From the NCBI RefSeq assembly GCF_035917455.1, contig NZ_CP109078.1, positions 62,001 through 126,000 of the forward strand: a stretch of 64,000 bases of DNA, in the 5' to 3' direction. This stretch comes from Micromonospora sp. NBC_01796 (lineage in GTDB: Bacteria > Actinomycetota > Actinomycetes > Mycobacteriales > Micromonosporaceae). Every line of letters begins with the position of its first letter. Within the stretch, counting starts at the first letter, position 1. The notes under the pieces are model-generated. The model was not told the DNA's origin. It made no database searches and saw nothing but the letters and a program-made list of their open reading frames with translations. The translations under genes were made by a program, and so were the position numbers. This document shows positions 52,697-60,489 of the stretch, piece by piece.

Positions 52697-54003
52697 GGAA
52701 CGGTCGCCGGCACCGGCTCACCCGGCACCGGCTCTTCCGGCACCGACTCTTCCGGGACGACGACGGGTGCGTTGCGGGTGGCCCGCCAGGCCGGCAGGTA
52801 GAGCGGTGCGGCGACGGCCAGGACCACCGCGCCGACGAGCATGGCCATGGTGACCGACGTGGCCCCGGCCACGGCGGTCAGGACCACCCCGCCGAGCGCG
52901 CCGGCCGGTTGCGAGACCATCGAGTTGAGCGAGATCACGCTGGTCCGGTACGGGCCGTCGACCTGCCGGTGCAGCAGCCCCAGGTGCAGCGGGTTCGACG
53001 CGCCGTGCACCAGGTAACAGGCGAGGTACGCGGCGATCACGCCGACCGGCCCGGCCAGGAGTCCCATCCCGACCACGGTCGCGCCCTGCACGATCCGCAG
53101 CAGGGCGGCGGTGGGGGCAACCCCGATCCGGCGGGCGATCACCGGGGCGAGACCCGCACCGGCGGCCGAGGCCAGCCAGGCCACCGAGCTGGCGGGGCCG
53201 AGCAGGGCTGCCGCATCGTCCGGGTTACCGATCACCTCGGACAGGCGTACGGGCAGCAGGGTCTCGAAGGTGACCATGCCGAAGCCCCAGAAGAGTTCGA
53301 CCGCGACCAGGGCGAGCAGGATCCGGGACCGGCGCAGCAGGCCGAACGCGCCCCCGATCGCGGTCGGCACCCCGCGCAGCGAGTCCCGCAGCGCGGCGAC
53401 GCCCCGCGCCTGACGTACTTCCGGCAGGAGGACGACCAGGGCGACCAGCGCGATCACCTGGAACACGAACGCGACCAGCACCGGTACGGTCAGCGCGCTG
53501 ACTCCGGCGATCGGGCCGAGCGCCACCAGTCCACCGCTGAGCAGTGCCCCGGCCCCGACCGCCACTCCGAGTACGGCACCGCCGCCACCGAGCCCGCGTT
53601 CCAGGTCCGCGTCGGGGTCGACGGCGAGGACCGCGTCGACGTACCAGGAGTCGAGCGGGCCGCTGTCCAGCGCCCGGAAGATGCCCTGGAGCACGAAGAC
53701 GAGCAGGAACAGTCCGACCGAGTCGGCGAAGGTCAGCAGGGTCAGTGACCCGAGACTGAGCAGGCTGGCCGCGATCAGCACCGGTTTGCGGCCGATCGCG
53801 TCGGCGAGTCCGCCGGTCGGCAGTTCGAGCACCAGGATGACCAGTCCCTGCGCCGCGGTCACCAGGCCGACCTGCGGCAGGCTGAGCCCTCGTTCCAGCA
53901 TGAGCAGGGTGCCGACCGGGATCAACAGGCCGACCGGGAACCAGCGCAGCCCGAGCAGGACCAGGTAGCGGCCTCGGGCCTGCCGCAGGGTCAGCGTTGT
54001 CAT
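52621..54003 (-). CDS. MFS transporter (drug-efflux type)
   Basis: 460 aa with about 12 membrane helices. Between helices 2 and 3 GGLADAIGRKPVLI is the MFS motif A. The C-terminal ~45 residues are a cytoplasmic tail with PEESVPEEPVPGEPVP repeats. Probably exports a small toxic molecule. Its ATG overlaps the stop of the upstream repressor gene (ATGA), so the two are co-translated and the repressor most likely controls the exporter. Confidence 0.85.
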   Translation of the reverse strand: MTTLTLRQARGRYLVLLGLRWFPVGLLIPVGTLLMLERGLSLPQVGLVTAAQGLVILVLELPTGGLADAIGRKPVLIAASLLSLGSLTLLTFADSVGLFLLVFVLQGIFRALDSGPLDSWYVDAVLAVDPDADLERGLGGGGAVLGVAVGAGALLSGGLVALGPIAGVSALTVPVLVAFVFQVIALVALVVLLPEVRQARGVAALRDSLRGVPTAIGGAFGLLRRSRILLALVAVELFWGFGMVTFETLLPVRLSEVIGNPDDAAALLGPASSVAWLASAAGAGLAPVIARRIGVAPTAALLRIVQGATVVGMGLLAGPVGVIAAYLACYLVHGASNPLHLGLLHRQVDGPYRTSVISLNSMVSQPAGALGGVVLTAVAGATSVTMAMLVGAVVLAVAAPLYLPAWRATRNAPVVVPEESVPEEPVPGEPVPATVPQARTGTGANPTDVRGIEPANPSRS

Positions 54004-54701
54004 GACCTCTCCTCGTCGTCGTGCTCGGCGATCGGCAGGCCGCCGGGCGCTATGGCGGTCGGGCTGTCGGACGACGCGCCGGGCGGGGTGTCGACCCGGG
54101 GGAACATGTTCAGGTAGAGCAGGACCTGTTCGGTCTGGTCGCCGGCTGGTGACGGGTCGGCCATGTAGCGCTTGATCACCGCGCCCAGTTCCTCGGTGAG
54201 CTGGCCCAGCCGTTCCGGGGTCAGGCTGAGCAGCGAGTCGTGGTAGCCGCCGACGGACCGCCACGCGGCCGAATAGCTGCGCTTGGCCGCGTTCCAGTTG
54301 CGGGCCTGTTCGACGTAGCTGTGCAGCAGGTGGTCGTCGAACCAGTCGGAGGCGGCCCGGGCGTCGGGGTCGTCGTCGAAGTCGCTGCTGAACCAGATGG
54401 TGCTGCGGTGTACGGACCGCCACCATCGCTCCCGGCCGGTGCCGCGCCCCGTGTCCTCGGCGACGAGTCCCACCTCGGCGAGTTGGCGCAGGTGGTAGCT
54501 GGTGTTGCCGGTGTTGGTGCCGAGCGCGTTGGCCAGCCCGGTCGCGGTGGCCGGGCCGTCCGACCGCAGCGCGGCGAGCAGGCGGGAACGCACCGGGTGG
54601 GCCAGGGCCCGGATCTGACGACCGTCGAGCCGGACACTCGACTCCGGTTCGACGGTTCCGCCCGCTTCGACGGTCCCGTCGGCTTCCTCGGATGCAGACA
54701 T
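54000..54701 (-). CDS. ArsR-type winged-helix repressor of the MFS exporter
   Basis: 233 aa. Winged HTH at about residues 25-100: IRALAHPVRSRLLAALRSDG, ATATGLANALGTNTGNTSYHLRQLAEVGLV, then a wing with GRGTGRERWWR. The C-terminal ~130 residues are a helical effector region without the Cys cluster of metal sensors, so an organic ligand is more likely. Two perfect operators lie just upstream. The ATG is 7 nt after a -10 hexamer with no ribosome site, suggesting a leaderless transcript. Confidence 0.85.
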   Translation of the reverse strand: MSASEEADGTVEAGGTVEPESSVRLDGRQIRALAHPVRSRLLAALRSDGPATATGLANALGTNTGNTSYHLRQLAEVGLVAEDTGRGTGRERWWRSVHRSTIWFSSDFDDDPDARAASDWFDDHLLHSYVEQARNWNAAKRSYSAAWRSVGGYHDSLLSLTPERLGQLTEELGAVIKRYMADPSPAGDQTEQVLLYLNMFPRVDTPPGASSDSPTAIAPGGLPIAEHDDEERS

Positions 54702-54705
54702 GTTT

Positions 54706-54722
54706 TGCAGAATACTTCTGCA
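54706..54722. promoter_or_regulatory. Operator 1 of the ArsR-type repressor
   Basis: TGCAGAA-TAC-TTCTGCA, a perfect 7+3+7 palindrome. It overlaps the -10 element of the repressor/exporter promoter. Confidence 0.75.
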
Positions 54723-54738
54723 CAGAATCTATGCACAA
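54709..54738 (-). promoter_or_regulatory. Promoter of the repressor/MFS operon (leaderless)
   Basis: Minus strand: -35 TTGTGC (54738-54733), 18-bp spacer, -10 TATTCT (54714-54709), then 7 nt to the ATG at 54701. Confidence 0.55.
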
Positions 54739-54744
54739 CCCCTA

Positions 54745-54761
54745 TGCAGAAGTTTTCTGCA
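54745..54761. promoter_or_regulatory. Operator 2 of the ArsR-type repressor
   Basis: TGCAGAA-GTT-TTCTGCA, same arms as operator 1. The two centres are 39 bp apart, so this copy lies just upstream of the -35. Confidence 0.75.
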
Positions 54762-54794
54762 AGCTGCCCTCTCGGGGAGAGCTACGGGAGAGTT

Positions 54795-55616
54795 TCAGGA
54801 AGCGAGGAGTTCGCGTACGCCGCGCAGCCGGGTCTTCAGCAGGGCCGCCGCGCGGGAGCTGTCCAGGCGTACGTCGGCGGGGCGGGGCTGACCCGCGGCG
54901 GCGATCGTGGTCACCGCGAGCTTTGCCGGGTCCAGGCCGTAGCGCAGGGCCACCAGCCGACCCAGTTCGGCCCGGCTCACCGGGTCCGCACCGGCCACGT
55001 TCAGCACCCCGGCGTAGTCCGAGTCGACCAGTTCCAGCACCGCCGACGCCAGGTCCCCCACGTCCACCGGGCAGCGGAACTCGTCGGTGAACAGGCGCAC
55101 TCCCGGTGCACCGGTGAGGGCGTCCAGGCAGAGCCGGATCTGCTTGCTCCGCTCGTCGCCGACGATCAGCGACGTACGCACCAGCGCCGCCTGCGGAGCG
55201 GCCAGCCGTACGGCGGTTTCGCCGGCCGCCTTCGCCGCCCCGTACGGGTAGACCGGGGTGGGCGGCTCGTCGTCGGCGTACGGCTCCGGGCGTCCGCCGT
55301 GCAGGGCGTCACTGGACAGGTGCACCAGCCGGGCGCCCACCTCGGCGGCGGCAGCCGCGACATGGCCGGCCCCGTCGGCGCAGACCGCCCACTGTCCGTA
55401 GACGGCGGCGGTACCGATCACGGCCTGCGGGCGTACCCGGGTGACCAGCGCACGCACGGCGGCCCGGTCGTTGATGTCCAGCCGTTGCCAGTCGACACCG
55501 TCGACCGCACCGGGCGCCCGGTGGTACGTCCCGACGACCCGGAGACCAGCGGTCACCGCCCGGCGGCAGAGTTCGCCGCCGAGGTAACCGCTGGCCCCGA
55601 CGATCAGCAGGGTCAA
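54795..55616 (-). CDS. dTDP-4-dehydrorhamnose reductase-like / NAD(P)-dependent sugar epimerase
   Basis: 273 aa short-chain dehydrogenase fold of the RmlD type: LLIVGASGYLGGELCRRAV (Rossmann), the SDR serine in VHLSSDALHGG, the YxxxK pair in PVYPYGAAKAAGE, then TDEFRCPVDVGDLASAVL. The substrate is unknown; no rml genes are near. TTG at 55616, 5 nt after the aspS stop, is the only plausible start in frame; the usual ATG is absent. Confidence 0.75.
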   Translation of the reverse strand: MTLLIVGASGYLGGELCRRAVTAGLRVVGTYHRAPGAVDGVDWQRLDINDRAAVRALVTRVRPQAVIGTAAVYGQWAVCADGAGHVAAAAAEVGARLVHLSSDALHGGRPEPYADDEPPTPVYPYGAAKAAGETAVRLAAPQAALVRTSLIVGDERSKQIRLCLDALTGAPGVRLFTDEFRCPVDVGDLASAVLELVDSDYAGVLNVAGADPVSRAELGRLVALRYGLDPAKLAVTTIAAAGQPRPADVRLDSSRAAALLKTRLRGVRELLAS

Positions 55617-55621
55617 CGGGT

Positions 55622-57430
55622 TCAGACCGGCTCGACCGGTGCGGCCACCCCGGCGGTGCCGGCGTGTGCCGGGGTCGGCGGCTTCGGCTTGGCGTCGATG
55701 CCGGCCTCGGCGCGCTGCTGGCCGGTGATCGGGGTGGGTGCCCCGGTCAGCGGGTCGTACCCGCCACGGGTCTTCGGGAAGGCGATCACCTCGCGGATCG
55801 ACTCCGCCCCGGCGAGCAGCATGCAGACCCGGTCCCACCCGAACGCGATGCCGGCGTGCGGCGGGGGGCCGTACTTGAACGCCTCGAGCAGGAAGCCGAA
55901 CTTGTCCGTCGCCTCCTCGGGCGTGATACCGAGCAGGTCGAAGACCCGGCTCTGTACGTCGCCCCGGTGGATACGGACCGAGCCGCCGCCGATCTCGTTG
56001 CCGTTGCAGACGATGTCGTACGCGTACGCCAGGGCCCGGTCGGGTGCCTCCTCGAAGCGCCCCTCCCAGTCCGCGTTCGGGGAGGTGAACGGGTGGTGCA
56101 CCGCGGTCCAGCCGCCCTCGTCCGTGCGCTCGAACATCGGCGCGTCCACCACCCAGCAGAACGCCCAGGCGGACTCGTCGATCAGGTTCGACCGCTTGGC
56201 GATCTCGACCCGCGCCGCGCCGAGCAGTTCCTGTGCCTCGCGCTGGTTGGTAGAGGCGGCGAAGAAGACCGCGTCGCCGGGCTTGGCGCCGACGGCGTCG
56301 GCGAGCCCGCCGAGGTGCGCCTCGGAGAGGTTCTTCGCCACCGGTCCCCGGGCCTCGCCGGTCTCCGCGTCGAGCACCACGTACGCCAGGCCGCGAGCGC
56401 CGCGCGACTTGGCCCAGTCCTGCCAGCCGTCGAGTTCCTTGCGAGTCTGGCCGGCACCGCCGGGCATGACCACCGCACCGACGTAGCCGCCGGCGTCGAT
56501 CGCCCCGGCGAACACCCGGAACTCGGTGCCGCGCAGGTAGTCGGTCAGCTCGGTCAGCTCGACCCCGTAGCGCAGGTCGGGCTTGTCGGAGCCGTACCGG
56601 CTCATCGCGTCGTGCCAGGTGATGCGCGGGATCGGGGAGCTGATCTGGTGCCCGGCCAGTTCGCGCCAGAGGGTGGTGACGATCGCCTCACCGAGGTCGA
56701 TCACGTCGTCCTCGGTGACGAAGGACATCTCGATGTCGAGCTGGGTGAACTCCGGCTGCCGGTCGGCGCGGAAGTCCTCGTCCCGGTAGCAGCGGGCGAT
56801 CTGGTAGTACCGCTCCATCCCGCCGACCATCAGGAGCTGCTTGAACAGCTGCGGGGACTGCGGGAGGGCGTACCAGGAGCCGGGCTGGAGGCGCACGGGC
56901 ACCAGGAAGTCGCGGGCGCCCTCGGGCGTCGACCGGGTCAGGGTCGGCGTCTCGATCTCCAGGAAGTCGCGGTCGTGCAGCACGCCCCGGGCGAGCTGGT
57001 TGGCCTTCGAGCGGAGCTTGAGCGCGTTGGCCGGGCCGCTGCGGCGCAGGTCGAGGTAGCGGTAGCGCAGCCGGATGTCGTCGCCGGCCGCCACCTGGTC
57101 GTCGACCGGGAGCGGCAGTGGGGCGGCCTCGGAGAGGACGACCAGCTCGCTCGCGGTGACCTCGATCTCGCCGGTGGGCAGCTCGGAGTTGTCGTTGCCC
57201 TCGGGGCGGCGGGTGACCTCGCCGGTGACCAGGACGCAGAACTCGTTGCGCAGCGCGTGGGCGGATTCCATGCCCTCGCGGAAGACGACCTGGACCACGC
57301 CGGAGGAGTCGCGCAGGTCGACGAAGATCACGCCGCCGTGGTCGCGCCGGCGGGCCACCCAGCCGGCGAGCTTCACCGTGCTGCCGGCGTGCGTCGCGCG
57401 CAGGCTGCCGGCGTCATGGGTACGGATCAC
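55622..57430 (-). CDS. aspS: Aspartyl-tRNA synthetase, probably non-discriminating (Asp/Asn)
   Basis: 602 aa class IIb synthetase with N-terminal OB domain ([19 protein letters not shown]), motif 2 region ([20 protein letters not shown]), the bacterial GAD insertion (about 290-410) and motif 3 ([15 protein letters not shown]). His at residue 31 in RRDHGG, where discriminating enzymes such as E. coli have Leu, is the mark of the type that also charges tRNA-Asn for GatCAB amidation. A 45-residue Pro/Ala/Lys tail is added. GTG start. Confidence 0.95.
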   Translation of the reverse strand: MIRTHDAGSLRATHAGSTVKLAGWVARRRDHGGVIFVDLRDSSGVVQVVFREGMESAHALRNEFCVLVTGEVTRRPEGNDNSELPTGEIEVTASELVVLSEAAPLPLPVDDQVAAGDDIRLRYRYLDLRRSGPANALKLRSKANQLARGVLHDRDFLEIETPTLTRSTPEGARDFLVPVRLQPGSWYALPQSPQLFKQLLMVGGMERYYQIARCYRDEDFRADRQPEFTQLDIEMSFVTEDDVIDLGEAIVTTLWRELAGHQISSPIPRITWHDAMSRYGSDKPDLRYGVELTELTDYLRGTEFRVFAGAIDAGGYVGAVVMPGGAGQTRKELDGWQDWAKSRGARGLAYVVLDAETGEARGPVAKNLSEAHLGGLADAVGAKPGDAVFFAASTNQREAQELLGAARVEIAKRSNLIDESAWAFCWVVDAPMFERTDEGGWTAVHHPFTSPNADWEGRFEEAPDRALAYAYDIVCNGNEIGGGSVRIHRGDVQSRVFDLLGITPEEATDKFGFLLEAFKYGPPPHAGIAFGWDRVCMLLAGAESIREVIAFPKTRGGYDPLTGAPTPITGQQRAEAGIDAKPKPPTPAHAGTAGVAAPVEPV

Positions 57431-57582
57431 GGCAGGGCTCTCCTCATGGGTCCAGGATGTGGCTCCTGCATTCTGTCAGGGCGGCTCGGCCGGCCCGGTG
57501 CCCTCCCCCGGACAGCCCCGGCCCGCTCCCCCGACCACCCGTGCCACCCTGGCAAAACGTGGCCAAGATTACTCCGATCGGA

Positions 57583-57613
57583 TTGGTAGGGAATGCAAGA
57601 TCGCGGGTATGGT
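57583..57613 (+). promoter_or_regulatory. Promoter of the peptide importer operon
   Basis: -35-like TTGGTA (57583-57588), 19-bp spacer, -10 TATGGT (57608-57613). The -10 is followed by exactly 7 nt and then an ATG, so the transcript should begin at that ATG without a leader. Confidence 0.5.
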
Positions 57614-57620
57614 CCCTGAC

Positions 57621-57698
57621 ATGAGCGTCGCGTATCCGTCCCAGTGTGCTGGGCGCATGGCCGGCGTCGCGCCGGTACGCGGCTGTTGTTGTCGCTGA
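57621..57698 (+). CDS. Cys-rich leader peptide of the peptide importer operon
   Basis: 25 codons, MSVAYPSQC at the start and VRGCCCR at the end: four cysteines, three of them consecutive just before the final Arg and stop. There is no ribosome site; the ATG coincides with the predicted transcription start. Leaderless short frames ending in consecutive Cys codons are known in mycobacteria to make downstream sulfur genes respond to cysteine supply. By analogy, ribosome stalling at the three TGT codons when Cys-tRNA is scarce would open the leader of the importer mRNA. The role here is inferred. Confidence 0.6.
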   Translation: MSVAYPSQCAGRMAGVAPVRGCCCR

Positions 57699-57733
57699 CC
57701 GTCTCGTCGTCAGCACACAGACTTTTCCCCGGC

Positions 57734-57766
57734 CGCCGGCTGCCCAGTGCCGCGCACCGGCCGGCG
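57734..57766 (+). promoter_or_regulatory. Leader hairpin after the Cys-rich peptide
   Basis: CGCCGGC / GCCGGCG, a 7-bp perfect stem with a 19-nt loop, 35 nt after the leader-peptide stop and about 80 nt before the binding-protein start. Candidate attenuator structure; alternative pairings with the earlier CCGGCG-TCG-CGCCGG hairpin (57662-57676) inside the leader peptide are possible. Confidence 0.4.
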
Positions 57767-57843
57767 CGTACGGCCCCTCCGATAACCCTCGCAAACGGTG
57801 CCGATCCGTCGTCATCGTGGCCCGCCACACCTGGAGCCAGCAC

Positions 57844-59406
57844 ATGTCGTCCAGCCCATCCGGGGGACGCTCCCCCGTACGTCACTTCCGTCGCCGGCTC
57901 GGCCTGGTCACGGCGGGGGCCGCGATCGGCGCCCTGCTGCTCAGCGCCTGCTCGAACTCGTCCGACGGCCCGTCCGGCAGCGCCGGTGGCGCCGACCCGG
58001 ACGCGACGATCACGATCGGTTCGCTGAACGAGCCGACCACGCTGAACACCGTCAAGGGCGGCAACACCGGTCACGCCCAGGTGCTGCTGCGCAACGTGGT
58101 CGAGGGTCTGACCGTGCTGACCGATGACGGCAAGGTCGAGCCGCTGCTGGCGAAGTCGTGGGACGTCTCGACGGACGGGACCACGTACACGTTCCACCTC
58201 CAGTCCGGGGTGACCTTCTCCGACGGCACCCCACTGAAGGCGGCCGACGTGGTGACCACGCTCAAGCGGGTGACCTCGGACGAGTCGACCAGCGCCCGGA
58301 AGAAGGACCTCTCGATCATGAAGACGATCGAGGCGCCGGACGACAACACGGTGAAGATCGCGCTCAGCCAGCGGTCGCAGTCGTTCCTGTTCTACCTGGC
58401 CTCGACCGGGGCCGCGGTGACCAAGCCCGGCGCCGGCAACCCGGAGACGACCGTGGTGGGTACCGGGCCGTACACGGTCGGCACCTGGAAGCAGGGCGAC
58501 TCGATCAACCTGGTCCGCAACGACAAGTACTGGGGCGACAAGGCGAAGAACAAGGAGGTGGTGTACCGCTTCTTCAAGGACACCACCGCCGAGAACAACG
58601 CCCTGCTCGCCGGCCAACTCGACCTAGTGACCCAGGTGACCAGCCCGGACGTGCTCGCCCAGTTCGAGAACCGGCCCGAGTTCACCATCGTCGAGGGCAC
58701 CTCGACCACCAAGGAGTTGTTCAACTTCAACGACTCGGTGGCCCCGTTCAACAACGTGGACGTACGCAAGGCGATCCGCCAGGCGACCGACCGGAAGGCG
58801 CTGCTGACCGCCGTCTGGGCTGAGCGCGGCCAGATCCTCGGCTCGATGGTCCCGCCGACCGACCCCTGGTACGAGGACCTGACCAGCATCGACGACCACA
58901 ACGTCGAGGGCGCCAAGGCGCTGCTGGCCAAGGCCGGCTTCGCCGGTGGGCTGTCGTTCACCGTGGACTACGTGCCGTCCGACTCGATCAACATCGTGGC
59001 GCAGGGGCTGAAGAGCCAGCTCGCCCAGGCCGGCATCAACATCACGCTGAACCCGATCGACGACGCCACCTGGACCGACAAGGTCTACAAGAACCACAAC
59101 TTCCAGGCCACGATCATGACCCACGTCAACCAGCGTGACCTGGTCTGGTACGGCAACCCGGACTTCTACTGGCAGTACAAGAACCCGCAGGTCCAGGAGT
59201 GGGTGAAGCAGTCCGAGACGGCCGCCACCGAGGCCGAGCAGACCGAGCTGTTGAAGAAGGTCGCCCGGCAGATCTCCGAGGACGCGGCGAGCGACTGGCT
59301 CTACCTCGACCCGGCAATCAAGATCGCGTCCAGCGCGGTCAGCGGCTACCAGAAGAACCTCACCACGGACAGCTTCTATGTCGCCCCGATCAGCAAGCAG
59401 CGCTGA
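57844..59406 (+). CDS. ABC transporter substrate-binding lipoprotein, SBP family 5 (peptide/opine/nickel type)
   Basis: 520 aa lipoprotein. Basic N-terminus (VRHFRRRLGLV), hydrophobic stretch, and lipobox LLSAC with the Cys at about residue 37. The SBP_bac_5 domain follows: ITIGSLNEPTTLNTVKGGN, LAKSWDVSTDGTTYTFHLQSGVTFSDGTPL (the family signature region), GTGPYTVGTWKQGD, NDKYWGD and RKAIRQATDRKALL. The ligand cannot be named; the Cys-rich leader upstream suggests a sulfur-containing compound. The ATG at 57844 is chosen over upstream frame extension because it gives a complete signal peptide. Confidence 0.88.
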   Translation: MSSSPSGGRSPVRHFRRRLGLVTAGAAIGALLLSACSNSSDGPSGSAGGADPDATITIGSLNEPTTLNTVKGGNTGHAQVLLRNVVEGLTVLTDDGKVEPLLAKSWDVSTDGTTYTFHLQSGVTFSDGTPLKAADVVTTLKRVTSDESTSARKKDLSIMKTIEAPDDNTVKIALSQRSQSFLFYLASTGAAVTKPGAGNPETTVVGTGPYTVGTWKQGDSINLVRNDKYWGDKAKNKEVVYRFFKDTTAENNALLAGQLDLVTQVTSPDVLAQFENRPEFTIVEGTSTTKELFNFNDSVAPFNNVDVRKAIRQATDRKALLTAVWAERGQILGSMVPPTDPWYEDLTSIDDHNVEGAKALLAKAGFAGGLSFTVDYVPSDSINIVAQGLKSQLAQAGINITLNPIDDATWTDKVYKNHNFQATIMTHVNQRDLVWYGNPDFYWQYKNPQVQEWVKQSETAATEAEQTELLKKVARQISEDAASDWLYLDPAIKIASSAVSGYQKNLTTDSFYVAPISKQR

Positions 59407-59426
59407 TTCCCCCGTCAGCGCGCCCT

Positions 59427-59465
59427 GGCCGGCCGGTACCCGCTCCCCCGGGTCACCGGCCGGCC
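59427..59465 (+). terminator. Strong hairpin between binding-protein and permease genes
   Basis: GGCCGGCCGGTACCCG pairs with CGGGT-C-ACCGGCCGGCC (one bulged C) around a 6-nt loop. Its position 20 nt after the binding-protein stop suggests partial termination or 3'-end protection, giving more binding protein than permease. A short GGCTYCGGCT-type repeat follows at about 59474-59506. Confidence 0.55.
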
Positions 59466-59538
59466 CTCGGCCGCTTCGGCTCCGGCTCCGGTCTCGGCTT
59501 CGGCTGAGGCGTTCGCAGGGACGGCGGTGGGGCTGACG

Positions 59539-60489
59539 ATGCTCGGATACCTGCTCCGCCGACTCGGCTGGCTGGTCGGCTCGCTGTTCCTGGCCGGCTC
59601 GGCGGTCTTCTTCCTGCTCCGGGTGCTGCCCGGCGACCCGGCCGTGACCCTGCTCGCGGTCGGCTCGCCACCGGAGCAGATCGAGGCGATCCGCCACCAG
59701 CTCGGCACCGACCGCCCCCTGCTCACCCAGTACGGCGACTGGTTCGGCGGGCTGTTCACCGGCAACCTCGGGGACAGCCTGTTCACCCGTACGCCGGTGC
59801 TGGAACAGATCGTCGACCGGCTGCCGGTGACCCTGCCGCTGGCGCTGAGCGCCTTCGTGGCCTCGATCCTGATCGCCGTACCGGTGGGGGTGTTCGCGGC
59901 GTTGCGCCGCCGCAACGCCGCCGGGGTCGCGGTCTCCGGCCTGGCCCAGCTCGGGATCGCGTTGCCGATCTTCTGGGTCGGCATCGTGGTCGTCTGGCTG
60001 GTCGCCGTGCAGTGGCGGTGGCTGCCGCCGGGCGGTTTCCCCCGCGACGGCTGGCAGGACCCCGGCGCCGCCGTGCAGTCGCTGGTCCTGCCGGTGGTCA
60101 CGCTGACCATCGCCCAGGCGTCCCTGCTGGTCCGGTACGTCCGGTCGGCCACCCTCGACGTGCTCAACCAGGAGTACATCCGGACCGCCCGGTCGCTCGG
60201 TTACAGCCTGCCGAGGGCGTTGTGGCGGCACGGGTTGCGCAACGGCGCCGCCCCGGTGGTGAACGTCCTCGGGGTCCTGCTCGCCGGTTCGCTGCTCGGC
60301 ACGGTGGTGATCGAGAGCGTCTTCGCCCTGCCCGGCCTCGGCAGCCTCCTGCTGACCAGTGTGAAGTCCCGGGACCTGCCGGTGGTGCAGGGCGCGGTCT
60401 TCCTGATGACCGCCACCGTCCTGCTGCTCGGCCTCGCCGTGGACCTGATCCAGCGGCTCATCGACCCCCGACTGCGAGGTCAGGCGTGA
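59539..60489 (+). CDS. Peptide-type ABC transporter permease (DppB-like)
   Basis: 316 aa with about six membrane helices. N-terminus MLGYLLRRLGWLVGSLF and RVLPGDPA are typical DppB features, and the EAA-type loop is EYIRTARSLGYSLPRALWRHGLRN near residue 210. ATG 59539 follows GGTGGGG; GTG 59527 is an alternative. It forms the membrane channel with the next gene product. Confidence 0.9.
   Translation: MLGYLLRRLGWLVGSLFLAGSAVFFLLRVLPGDPAVTLLAVGSPPEQIEAIRHQLGTDRPLLTQYGDWFGGLFTGNLGDSLFTRTPVLEQIVDRLPVTLPLALSAFVASILIAVPVGVFAALRRRNAAGVAVSGLAQLGIALPIFWVGIVVVWLVAVQWRWLPPGGFPRDGWQDPGAAVQSLVLPVVTLTIAQASLLVRYVRSATLDVLNQEYIRTARSLGYSLPRALWRHGLRNGAAPVVNVLGVLLAGSLLGTVVIESVFALPGLGSLLLTSVKSRDLPVVQGAVFLMTATVLLLGLAVDLIQRLIDPRLRGQA

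Larger units (their letters stand above)
57431..57843. other. 413-bp divergent control region between aspS and the peptide importer
   Basis: The left part (57431-57580) must hold the aspS promoter; no consensus pair was recognised there. The right part holds the importer promoter, a Cys-rich short reading frame and a hairpin, described separately. The remaining leader ends in CTGGAG-CC before the binding-protein ATG. Confidence 0.6.

Noticed and set aside
57431-57580. T-box or other amino-acid riboswitch upstream of aspS
   Set aside because: No T-box sequence (TGGnACCGCG-like) or specifier-loop arrangement could be found.
59474-59506. GGCTYCGGCT-type repeat before the permease gene as a regulatory element
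   Set aside because: A short, low-complexity GC-rich run with no symmetry; noted only as context of the hairpin.
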